Of a DNA stretch of 19,073 nt, positions 12,668-18,544 are shown piece by piece. The notes below the pieces were generated by a model, which saw nothing but the letters and a program-made list of their open reading frames with translations, was not told the DNA's origin and ran no database searches. The DNA lies in NCBI GenBank assembly GCA_036506155.1, contig DASXSF010000053.1, positions 1-19,073 on the forward strand, in the 5' to 3' direction. A program made the translations under genes and the position numbers. How positions within the stretch are numbered: the stretch's first letter is position 1; every line of letters starts with the position of its first letter. The stretch is from DASXRA01 sp036506155 (GTDB taxonomy: Bacteria; Actinomycetota; Actinomycetes; Mycobacteriales; Jatrophihabitantaceae).

Positions 12668-13498
12668 ATGACCGCCACGACGGGAACCGGTAAAGCCAGA
12701 GCGTTGCGGTTCGGGGTCGTTGCCCCGCTCACAACTGACCTGCCGACGTGGCGAGATCGGGTGCGCCGTGTCGCCGACAGCGGCTACTCGACGCTGCTGA
12801 TGCCCGACGTCCCGCAATGGCAGCCGGCGCCTGGACCCACGCTGGCCGTCGCGGCAGCTCTTACTAACCTGCGTGTGGGTACCTGGGTGTACGCCTCCCC
12901 GGTGCGCGCGGCATGGAGCACCGCATGGGAAGCGCATTCGCTATCTGTCCTTACCGACGGTCGCTTCGAGATGGGCGTCGGCACCGGCAGGCCCGGGATC
13001 GAGGACCAACTCCGCGAACTAGGACTGCCCGTGGTCCCGCCGAGCCAGCGGTTGGCCCAGGTGCGTGAGATCGTCACGGCACTGCGAGATCTCGACGGCC
13101 CAGACCTGCACACGCCGGTGGCGATGGCCGCACGTGGGCCGAAGGCCCAGGCGCTGGCGGCCGAGGTCGCAGACACCGTCACCTTCGTCATGCGGCCGGC
13201 TGAGCCTCGGGCCGAGGTGGTGCAACTGGCACGCGACTTTCACGCTATCCGCGACGTCGAACTCGCCCTGCATGTGCCGGTGATCGGCGACTCTGTCGCT
13301 CCGTTCATGGCGCCCCCCGACACGGACCCTGGCGCGCTTCGCGCGGCGGACTCGCTGGCCATACTTCCCGGTGACCCGGCGGCGGCCGCCGAGGAGATTC
13401 AACGACGACGCGAGGAGATCGGCTTCTCCTACTTCGTCTTCGGCGCCGACGTCGCCGACGCCCTCGCCCCAGTCGTAGCTGAACTGGCCGGACGTTAG
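12668..13498 (+). CDS. LLM class flavin-dependent oxidoreductase
   Basis: A 276-residue luciferase-like (TIM-barrel) enzyme that uses FMN or, commonly in actinobacteria, coenzyme F420. The N-terminal strand reads R-F-G-V-V-A-P-L; R-V-A-D-S-G-Y-S-T-L-L-M-P-D is the usual first helix and strand; L-R-V-G-T-W-V-Y-A-S-P-V-R (about 69-81) is the cofactor-binding strand with its bulge; S-L-S-V-L-T-D-G-R-F-E-M-G-V-G-T-G (about 93-109) is the family's most conserved motif, and P-P-S-Q-R-L-A-Q-V-R-E-I-V follows. The C-terminal part holds the last barrel strand, F-S-Y-F-V-F. At 276 residues it is a little shorter than the usual 300 or more. ATG 12668 has GAAGGGA upstream; the frame extends to 12623 but the extra leader is not homologous-looking. 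The substrate is unknown. It appears to be a single-gene unit. Confidence 0.92.
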   Translation: MTATTGTGKARALRFGVVAPLTTDLPTWRDRVRRVADSGYSTLLMPDVPQWQPAPGPTLAVAAALTNLRVGTWVYASPVRAAWSTAWEAHSLSVLTDGRFEMGVGTGRPGIEDQLRELGLPVVPPSQRLAQVREIVTALRDLDGPDLHTPVAMAARGPKAQALAAEVADTVTFVMRPAEPRAEVVQLARDFHAIRDVELALHVPVIGDSVAPFMAPPDTDPGALRAADSLAILPGDPAAAAEEIQRRREEIGFSYFVFGADVADALAPVVAELAGR

Positions 13499-13570
13499 GT
13501 CCGAGGCCGGCAACGTTGACGCAGTAGACGCGTGTCTTAAGCCGTTCGCACAGTTTGATCTTGAGGCGGG

Positions 13571-13600
13571 GCGCGCTGTCAGCGGCAGATCCGGTCGCTT
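13571..13600 (+). repeat. Dispersed repeat, copy upstream of the SDR gene
   Basis: GCGCGCTGTCAGCGGCAGAT followed by CCGGTCGCTT. GCGCGCTGTC-(A/G)-GCGGCAGAT is also found at 16478-16498. It lies about 130 bases before the SDR start and points towards it. Confidence 0.55.
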
Positions 13601-13729
13601 GCGCGGGCCAGACCGTACTGTCGGGATGGTGTGGACCGGCCGCGCCGCTGGCGCTTTTAATTGCGCGCGGCTTTGCTCGATTTAGGCCGGTGCCGCCGTT
13701 CTATCCGTGGCGTGGGCAGGAGATCAGGC

Positions 13730-14689
13730 ATGACGACACGACCGGAGGCGGTCGATGCGGTGACCGGAGCGTTTAGCTACTCCGGCGCCGCGATCGCTCG
13801 TGAATTGCAGGCCGCGGGACGCGGGGTGCGGACGCTTACCGGCCACCCGGACCGCGCCGCCCCGACGGCTATGGAGATCGACACGCGGCCACTGAACTTC
13901 GGCGACCCCGCCGAATTGACCCGGTCCCTGCGCGGCGTGCACACCCTGTACAACACCTACTGGGTGCGGTTCGCGCGCGGCCACGTCGATCATCAAACGG
14001 CGGTGGCGAACAGCCGGACATTGTTTGAGGCAGCGGCGAATGCCGGCGTGCGCCGCATCGTGCATGTGTCGATCACGCACCCGTCAGCTGATTCGCCCTA
14101 TCCCTACTTCCGGGGCAAGGCCCAGGTCGAACAGATCCTCGCCGACGTTGGCGTCGCCTACGCGATCGCCCGGCCGGCGATCCTGTTCGGCGGCAACGAC
14201 GTGCTGATCAACAACATCGCCTGGCTGCTGCGGCACCTGCCGGTCTTCGCGGTCGGCGGGCGCGGCGACTACCGGATACGCGCGATCCACGTCGAGGACC
14301 TGGCCCGGCTATGCGTCCACCTCGGCGCCCGCGACGACACCGTCGTCGTGGACGCGGTCGGCCCGCAGAGTCTCACGTTTCGGCAGCTGGTCAATGCGGT
14401 TCGAAGCGCCGTCGGCAGCCACGCCATCGTGGTACCCGTCCCGGCCATCCTGCTCACCGGCCTGTCGCATGCACTGAGCTTGGCGCTGCGCGACACGCTG
14501 CTCACCCACGAGGAGTACCAGGCGATGGTTGACGGGCTGGCCGACTCCGACGCGCCAACGACCGGAACGATCGTGTTCACTGACTGGGTCACCGAGCAGG
14601 GACCCACATTGGGCCGACGCTACGCCAACGAACTCGACAGGCACTTCCGCCGGACAGGCACGCTCTCACATGCCGCTTCGTCGTCATGA
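13730..14689 (+). CDS. Atypical SDR, NAD(P)H-binding epimerase-like protein
   Basis: A 319-residue Rossmann-fold protein. The nucleotide-binding strand and turn V-T-G-A-F-S-Y-S-G-A-A-I-A-R (11-24) has the G-x-x-x-x-x-G spacing of atypical SDRs; R-T-L-T-G-H-P (34-40) would contact the NADP phosphate; D-P-A-E-L-T-R-S-L-R-G-V lies at 59-70. Y-F-R-G-K (126-130) supplies the YxxxK pair, and Y-A-I-A-R-P-A-I-L-F-G is the typical following strand. R-I-R-A-I-H-V-E-D-L-A-R-L closes the cofactor site. The family includes NDUFA9-like and NmrA/ubiquinone-associated proteins; some bind NAD(P) without catalysis. ATG 13730 is preceded by AGGAG at good spacing, so the longer frame from 13661 is unlikely. The substrate is unknown, and no pathway neighbours are present besides the flavin enzyme upstream. 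Confidence 0.9.
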   Translation: MTTRPEAVDAVTGAFSYSGAAIARELQAAGRGVRTLTGHPDRAAPTAMEIDTRPLNFGDPAELTRSLRGVHTLYNTYWVRFARGHVDHQTAVANSRTLFEAAANAGVRRIVHVSITHPSADSPYPYFRGKAQVEQILADVGVAYAIARPAILFGGNDVLINNIAWLLRHLPVFAVGGRGDYRIRAIHVEDLARLCVHLGARDDTVVVDAVGPQSLTFRQLVNAVRSAVGSHAIVVPVPAILLTGLSHALSLALRDTLLTHEEYQAMVDGLADSDAPTTGTIVFTDWVTEQGPTLGRRYANELDRHFRRTGTLSHAASSS

Positions 14690-14986
14690 GCGCAGTCGTC
14701 GTTGCAGGCAAGGCTTGTCTCGAGGCGTATCGGTGGCGCTAGCGGGCTGGCTGCTCGGGGGGCCGCGCTCGTCACTGCCGCCCGACCCGGCACCCGCCCA
14801 CCAGCCCACCAGCGTCATCGCAGCAGGCACCCGCACCATCCGCTGATATGCGGATTTGGATACGATCTGCCGCTGACCGATTGGTAGGCCGTGCGTGACC
14901 GTGAGCTGCAGCCCCACGTGCCCGCGATGGGATCGCTGGGCGGACGCTAGTCGCCGCGCTCTACGCGGAGTGCATTGTGGGCCGCA
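14690..14986. other. Gap with no recognisable gene
   Basis: Only short frames without motifs are seen. A Pro-rich plus-strand frame ends at about 14846 (A-H-Q-P-T-S-V-I-A-A-G-T), but it has no ribosome binding site and looks incidental. Confidence 0.5.
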
Positions 14987-15190
14987 CTATCGCCTAGTCG
15001 CGCCGCGCCTCCGGCCGCTCATTGCGAGTACGACGATGACGACAATGACCCCGACGAGAAGCAGAGCATCGCCGACTTTGTGGACGTTGAACCCAGACGA
15101 GTGCACCGACGTCGCGAACCTCAAGATCACTCCAACCACAGCCAGCACGATCCCGACCGCGATCAGCCCAATCCGGGACCTAGTCTTCAC
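14987..15190 (-). CDS. Small two-helix membrane protein (67 aa), DUF6458-like layout
   Basis: From GTG 15190: V-K-T-R-S-R-I-G-L-I-A-V-G-I-V-L-A-V-V-G-V-I-L, a first helix, then F-A-T-S-V-H-S-S-G-F-N-V-H-K-V-G-D, a polar loop, then A-L-L-L-V-G-V-I-V-V-I-V-V-L-A, a second helix, and a basic end, S-G-R-R-R-G-A-T-R-R. The order helix, S-x-x-G-(F/V)-(N/D)-x-x-x-(V/I)-G, helix is like the DUF6458 membrane miniproteins of actinobacteria; this is weak, layout-based similarity. The frame extends to 15427, but the upstream part is low-complexity and crosses a dispersed repeat. The ribosome binding site (GCAGG) is weak. Confidence 0.6.
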   Translation of the reverse strand: MKTRSRIGLIAVGIVLAVVGVILRFATSVHSSGFNVHKVGDALLLVGVIVVIVVLAMSGRRRGATRR

Positions 15191-15225
15191 GGACCTGCAG
15201 CCCAGCCTTCTGGCGGTTGGATCTT

Positions 15226-15258
15226 TCGCGCAACAGCGGCAGACATCCGGTCTTTCAC
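15226..15258 (+). repeat. Dispersed repeat copy between the 15190 gene and DUF3995
   Basis: TTCGCGCAACAGCGGCAGA followed by CATCCGGTCTTTCAC. It is oriented away from both neighbouring minus-strand genes. Confidence 0.5.
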
Positions 15259-15311
15259 AAGTGCGGGTGGCTTGACAAGGCATCGACATGAGAGCCGGGT
15301 TCGGGAATGCA

Positions 15312-15779
15312 TTATCGGTGCCGGTCGTGGATTGCGCCCAGCACCGCGACCGCGAGAACGACGCCCCAGACGAGGAACCAGGCGTCCCATAGGAATACGT
15401 GCCAGCGAAGGGCGTGCCGGTTGACATCAGCGCGCTGGATCGCTCCGCTCAACACCGCCGCGCCGACCAGGACGTTCGCCCCGCCCCACAGGCATAGGAC
15501 GGCCGCGGCGAGGATGTCTAGGGCAACGATCATTCGCCATCCACGCCAGGCCGGAGCGAGCAGTAGCAGTGCGAGCAATCCGGCGCCACTCTTGATCACC
15601 ACGACGGCTGCAGCCAGCGCCAATGCCTCGCCGCTACGGTCACGCGCCAGACGCTCCACAGAACCACCGAGCGTGTCGAGGAGCGCTGTTCCGCCGAATA
15701 GCCAATACGCAGTCGTCGCGGCTGATGCGAGCGCTAGCCCAGCGGCGATGTATGCCGCGGCGCGCACCGACCGCCTCAT
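15312..15779 (-). CDS. DUF3995 domain membrane protein
   Basis: A 155-residue integral membrane protein with four hydrophobic segments (about 7-27, 50-75, 82-107 and 130-148). The family-defining pieces are visible: Y-W-L-F-G-G-T-A-L-L-D-T-L-G-G (25-39) after the first helix, and H-A-L-R-W-H-V-F-L-W-D-A-W-F-L-V-W-G (118-135) before the last, corresponding to the A-L-R-W-H-x-x-x-W-D-P-W-F motif of DUF3995. Its function is unknown. ATG 15779 gives the standard N-terminus; the frame is open to 15872 but the extra Arg-rich stretch is unlikely to be coding. No clear ribosome binding site is seen. Transcribed in the same direction as the 15190 gene downstream and the split hypothetical upstream. 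Confidence 0.82.
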   Translation of the reverse strand: MRRSVRAAAYIAAGLALASAATTAYWLFGGTALLDTLGGSVERLARDRSGEALALAAAVVVIKSGAGLLALLLLAPAWRGWRMIVALDILAAAVLCLWGGANVLVGAAVLSGAIQRADVNRHALRWHVFLWDAWFLVWGVVLAVAVLGAIHDRHR

Positions 15780-15893
15780 CGTGCTGACGGTAAGCCACGG
15801 CGCGACGCCGCAGCCCAGCGCGATCACCCGCCGCCGGCGGCGCACGGCCGTCATTCGCACGATCGGCGGCATGATCGGTCGATTTCTGGACCG

Positions 15894-16184
15894 TCAACCT
15901 GCTTGTTTGGTCCCGGCGACTCGCAGTTGTTCACGACAGGCTTCGCGAACCACGGCGGCGAGTTCCCTGTCTGACCGCCCCCAGCCCGCGCTCCATTCAT
16001 CGTCGAGTCCAAACAGGGATCCCAACGGCAGGGCGAGCACGCCGGCCGAGTAACCCGACCGAGCGACTATCTCGGTCACCTTGTCCACGATCCACCGTTC
16101 ACCGGCTCGACCCTCCACCTGCAACCGGGCCAGGCCCGAAAACGCCGTCATCGCCGCGGCTGCGTCCGAAGTCGGGATGGTCAC
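15894..16184 (-). CDS. C-terminal half of a split conserved hypothetical
   Basis: From GTG 16184: V-T-I-P-T-S-D-A-A-A-A-M-T-A-F-S-G-L-A-R-L-Q, E-R-W-I-V-D-K-V-T-E-I-V-A-R-S-G-Y, V-L-A-L-P-L-G-S-L-F-G-L-D-D-E-W-S-A-G-W-G-R-S and V-R-E-A-C-R-E-Q-L. It is soluble and mostly helical. I recall actinobacterial proteins in which this segment follows directly on the one encoded at 16181-16411 as a single chain, with a D-C-x-V-x-I-P join; here that join would be in frame with this half but not with the upstream half. The start overlaps the upstream stop as GTGA, so real coupling is possible. Function unknown. Confidence 0.65.
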   Translation of the reverse strand: MTIPTSDAAAAMTAFSGLARLQVEGRAGERWIVDKVTEIVARSGYSAGVLALPLGSLFGLDDEWSAGWGRSDRELAAVVREACREQLRVAGTKQAG

Positions 16185-16411
16185 ACGGCAGTCGCCAGGG
16201 CGTCGGCTAGCACGTCACGCACGTCATGCGGGTCGTCACCGTCCAAGCCAGCTAGTTCTGCCAGAGCATGCCCGTCGTATCCACTAGCAAGCCAGTGCGC
16301 GGCGAACAGAGGGATGCGCTCCGTCGCCAACGTGTCGAGGGTCAGCCATGCCGCTACCAGCGTCGGCGAGGGCACGCCCGCCGACTCTGGAACTGGCCAT
16401 CGTGCATCCAT
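16181..16411 (-). CDS. N-terminal half of a split conserved hypothetical
   Basis: From ATG 16411: M-D-A-R-W-P-V-P, then L-V-A-A-W-L-T-L-D-T-L, P-L-F-A-A-H-W-L-A-S-G-Y-D-G-H-A-L-A-E-L-A-G-L and D-P-H-D-V-R-D-V-L-A-D-A-L-A, ending T-A-V-stop at 16181. The L-A-G-L-x-G-D-D-P-H-x-V-x-D-x-L pattern is typical of a family of unknown actinobacterial proteins of about 170 residues. Total span 16411-15894 is 518 bases, one short of a whole number of codons, consistent with one lost base near 16190. The ribosome binding site before the ATG is poor. Confidence 0.65.
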   Translation of the reverse strand: MDARWPVPESAGVPSPTLVAAWLTLDTLATERIPLFAAHWLASGYDGHALAELAGLDGDDPHDVRDVLADALATAV

Positions 16412-16461
16412 GCATCATTTCGCGGGTACCCCGGCCAGACGAGCGACTTCACGTTTCATCG

Positions 16462-16510
16462 GCATCTCCGGTGGCTGGCGCGCTGTCGGCGGCAGATGCG
16501 GATGTTCGCC
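16462..16510 (+). repeat. Dispersed two-box repeat
   Basis: An ATCGGCAT box-A-like piece at 16459-16466 is followed by GCGCGCTGTCGGCGGCAGAT and GCGGATGTTCGCC (16478-16510). It lies in the 140-base gap between two minus-strand genes. Confidence 0.55.
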
Positions 16511-16551
16511 GGAGACCTGCGCTCCCGCCCGTCACGTGAACCGACGCGAGT

Positions 16552-17184
16552 TCAACCGTGGAATGTGGCTGTCGCCAGCATGTGGTCGATCGCTGCCAGC
16601 GCCTGATCGTGGTCGCGCGTGGCGCCGGCCAGACATGCGTCCACTTGCACGAACTCGTCATCCTGCCCGGACATTGGCGCCGAGACCGCCACGAGTTCCG
16701 CCACCAGCTCGTATTCCCCGCCCACGTTCAGGCACTCGACGGACGGCGACCCTCGCTTGATCGACGCCGGGCGTCCGGCTACCGTGTCGCGCCGGGCCTC
16801 GGGTTGCCCGTAGTGGTTCGCGAACGACGCGACGAGCCCGCCGTTGGCCAGCCGTCCGGGCGGCCAGTCACCGCAGGCGATCCCGTCCGAGGTCCTTGCG
16901 CAGTTGCCGCGCATTGGCATCGACGCGAGGAACACTGATGGCACGGCCGCTTCGGCCGGATGCTTGTGGTCGCCCGCCTTGATCTTGTGCCACGTCGCCG
17001 GGTAGTGAAATGTGAACCCGCCCACGGCAAGTTGCTTCTGCCCTGCCGCATCGGTGGTGTCGTGGTGCGGCATCGTCAAGACCGCCACGACAGCCGCTAC
17101 CGCCGCGACGGCAAGCGCCGAGGCCAGCGGCAGGAGCAAGCGGCCCCAACGGCGCATCCGCTGGACTGACGCCCCGTCGCCCAT
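16552..17184 (-). CDS. Membrane-anchored secreted protein of unknown function
   Basis: A 210-residue protein. A basic start (M-G-D-G-A-S-V-Q-R-M-R-R-W-G-R) is followed by one membrane helix (about residues 16-37, Leu/Ala/Val-rich), then an extracellular domain beginning V-G-G-F-T-F-H-Y-P-A-T-W-H-K-I. The G-F-x-F-x-Y-P-x-x-W opening is common in PsbP-like or Mog1-like exported domains of actinobacteria; this is a fold-level resemblance only. Cys residues at N-C-A-R-T, I-A-C-G-D-W, V-E-C-L-N and D-A-C-L-A-G could form two disulphides. The end (D-Q-A-L-A-A-I-D-H-M-L-A-T-A-T-F) is the usual closing helix and strand. ATG 17184 has GGAGG six bases upstream. The inverted repeat at 17253-17276 is a candidate control site. 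Confidence 0.8.
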   Translation of the reverse strand: MGDGASVQRMRRWGRLLLPLASALAVAAVAAVVAVLTMPHHDTTDAAGQKQLAVGGFTFHYPATWHKIKAGDHKHPAEAAVPSVFLASMPMRGNCARTSDGIACGDWPPGRLANGGLVASFANHYGQPEARRDTVAGRPASIKRGSPSVECLNVGGEYELVAELVAVSAPMSGQDDEFVQVDACLAGATRDHDQALAAIDHMLATATFHG

Positions 17185-17252
17185 CGTGCACCTCCGTCGC
17201 AGGTCGTCTTTGAGCTGCGCGAGCTAGGCGACCAGATCGGCCAGTCTCGACG

Positions 17253-17290
17253 CGACACCCCTGACACGGAGTGTCGATGCACTGACGTCA
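17253..17290. promoter_or_regulatory. Inverted repeat plus 8-bp palindrome upstream of the 17184 gene
   Basis: CGACAC (17253-17258) and GTGTCG (17271-17276) form an inverted repeat with a 12-base spacer, followed by the perfect palindrome TGACGTCA (17283-17290). They lie about 70-105 bases upstream of the exported-protein gene and just after the stop of the coiled-coil gene, where an operator or promoter would be expected. Confidence 0.4.
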
Positions 17291-17320
17291 CGCCCGCAAG
17301 GCGCCACGGTCGTTGGCTTG

Positions 17321-17479
17321 TCATGCGCTCCGCTCGAGCCAGTTGCCGAGCGTCGTCAGCATCGCGTGCAGCAGTTCATTGGTTCGGCGCTGCTCGGCGC
17401 TCAGCGCGTCGAGGCGTTGGTTCGTCTCGCCCTGGCCCTTCTCGGCCTGCTGGACGATGCCTCGGTCGTGAGTCCCCAT
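17321..17479 (-). CDS. Small coiled-coil protein (52 aa)
   Basis: ATG 17479 follows GGAGG eight bases away, a strong ribosome binding site. The protein is M-G-T-H-D-R-G-I-V-Q-Q-A-E-K-G-Q-G, then T-N-Q-R-L-D-A-L-S-A-E-Q-R-R-T-N-E-L-L, then H-A-M-L-T-T-L-G-N-W-L-E-R-S-A. Hydrophobic residues at heptad spacing (L, L, L-L, M-L, L, W-L) predict one long amphipathic or coiled-coil helix, so it may be an oligomeric adaptor. No family recognised. The longer frame (to 17608) is not supported, since its extra part is Arg-rich. It is divergent from the ATPase gene. Confidence 0.6.
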   Translation of the reverse strand: MGTHDRGIVQQAEKGQGETNQRLDALSAEQRRTNELLHAMLTTLGNWLERSA

Positions 17480-17588
17480 GTCGCGGCCTCCGTTCGTCGT
17501 CGAGTGACGGCCTACAGACCGCCTGGCGTCGTCGTCGCGACCTGCTCGCCGATCTGTCGTCCGAACGTAAACCAGATCGTGCGCGCTC

Positions 17589-17632
17589 ATCGGCATGGTC
17601 GCGCACAACCAACGGCAGATCCGGACGCTTTC
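17589..17632 (+). repeat. Dispersed two-box repeat, copy upstream of the ATPase gene
   Basis: CATCGGCATGGTCGCGCA (box A type, 17588-17605) followed by ACAACCAACGGCAGATCCGG and ACGCTTTC. CATCGGCATGGTCG is also present at 11912-11925. It is about 78 bases before the GTG start of the ATPase and points towards it. Confidence 0.55.
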
Positions 17633-17709
17633 TTCGTGTGCGAGATGGCCCGGCTTGCATGGCGTCGGGTGCCGCGCGCGGCTGGGTCAGGTGCGGCAGA
17701 CTCGACCGG

Positions 17710-18474
17710 GTGAGCGGACGTCGGCCGGGCGCGCCGGTCGGCCGGTTGACGATCGATCGCGGCCGGGCCCGGCCCGGAGAGCGGCCATACACACTGCCCG
17801 CAGTGGCGCACGTGTTACAGCATGGCCTGCGCCTCGACCCCGGGGTGAGCGTGCTGGTCGGCCCGAACGGCTCGGGCAAGTCGACCCTGGTCGAGGCGCT
17901 GGCAGCCGTGTGGGCGCGGCGGGTCAGCGTGTTTCGGTCCGACTTCGCGCAGCAGGCCCTCGGCCAGCCCTCCGCAGAGGACTCCGATCTGCACGACGCG
18001 CTGCGGCTGGAGTACACGCCCGGCGGTCCCAGCGGCGGGCTGTTCCTGCGCGCCGAGCGGTTCCACGCCCAGGCCCCGACCCTGCTGCCACCCAGTGGGC
18101 GTCGTCGCTGGGCACAACGCCTGGAGGGGCATCCGGTGCGAATCCGCAGCCACGTAGAAGGGTTCCTCGAGGTGCTCGCCGGAATGACCGCCGAAACGGG
18201 CCTGTATGTGCTCGACGAGCCGGAGTCGGCGCTGTCATTCGATAGCAGCCTGACCTTGCTCGCCCTGATGCATCGGATGCGCGCCGCGGGCAGCCAGATC
18301 GTGCTGGCCACCCACTCACCCATCCTTGCCAGCCTGCCCGGCGCCCGGGTACTCGAACTCGACGAGCACGGCATCACACCCATCGACTACGACAGCAGCG
18401 ACCTGGTCACCTCTTGGCGCTCATTCCTGACCAACCCCGAACGCTACCTACGCCACCTCGCAGCCGAAGACTGA
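17710..18474 (+). CDS. Predicted ATPase, AAA/ABC-type P-loop (COG3910-like)
   Basis: A 254-residue P-loop ATPase without membrane segments. Walker A is G-P-N-G-S-G-K-S-T (51-59), preceded by the strand V-S-V-L-V. S-H-V-E-G-F-L-E-V-L (147-156) sits where the ABC signature-like loop of this family lies. Walker B with catalytic Glu is L-Y-V-L-D-E-P-E (165-172), followed by A-L-S as D-loop equivalent, and the switch His is in A-T-H-S-P-I-L (200-206). V-L-E-L-D-E-H-G-I and the ending S-F-L-T-N-P-E-R-Y-L-R match the short predicted ATPases of COG3910, which are related to SMC/RecF-type ABC ATPases but lack coiled coils. The cellular partner is unknown. GTG 17710 was chosen because homologous sequence begins there; the frame is open to 17323 but the upstream part is antisense to the coiled-coil gene. 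Confidence 0.9.
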   Translation: MSGRRPGAPVGRLTIDRGRARPGERPYTLPAVAHVLQHGLRLDPGVSVLVGPNGSGKSTLVEALAAVWARRVSVFRSDFAQQALGQPSAEDSDLHDALRLEYTPGGPSGGLFLRAERFHAQAPTLLPPSGRRRWAQRLEGHPVRIRSHVEGFLEVLAGMTAETGLYVLDEPESALSFDSSLTLLALMHRMRAAGSQIVLATHSPILASLPGARVLELDEHGITPIDYDSSDLVTSWRSFLTNPERYLRHLAAED

Positions 18475-18544
18475 CCACACGCAACCCTGCAGCGCCGATC
18501 GCGCTCAACCAGCGGCTACTTGTGAAGTGCGATCGAGGACATGA

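Noticed and set aside
12319..12732. A 137-codon minus-strand frame
   Set aside because: It runs antisense into the start of the LLM oxidoreductase gene and lacks any ribosome binding site or family pattern.
15307..16053. A 248-codon open frame on the plus strand
   Set aside because: It is antisense to DUF3995 and the split hypothetical; low-complexity Ala/Arg/Thr content.
1426..17632. The recurrent boxes as a CRISPR array
   Set aside because: Copies are hundreds to thousands of bases apart, imperfect and on both strands, with no regular spacers and no cas genes.
17376..18383. A 335-codon open frame on the minus strand
   Set aside because: It is antisense to the P-loop ATPase, whose Walker A, Walker B and switch His are plain; the product is Ser/Arg-rich without motifs.
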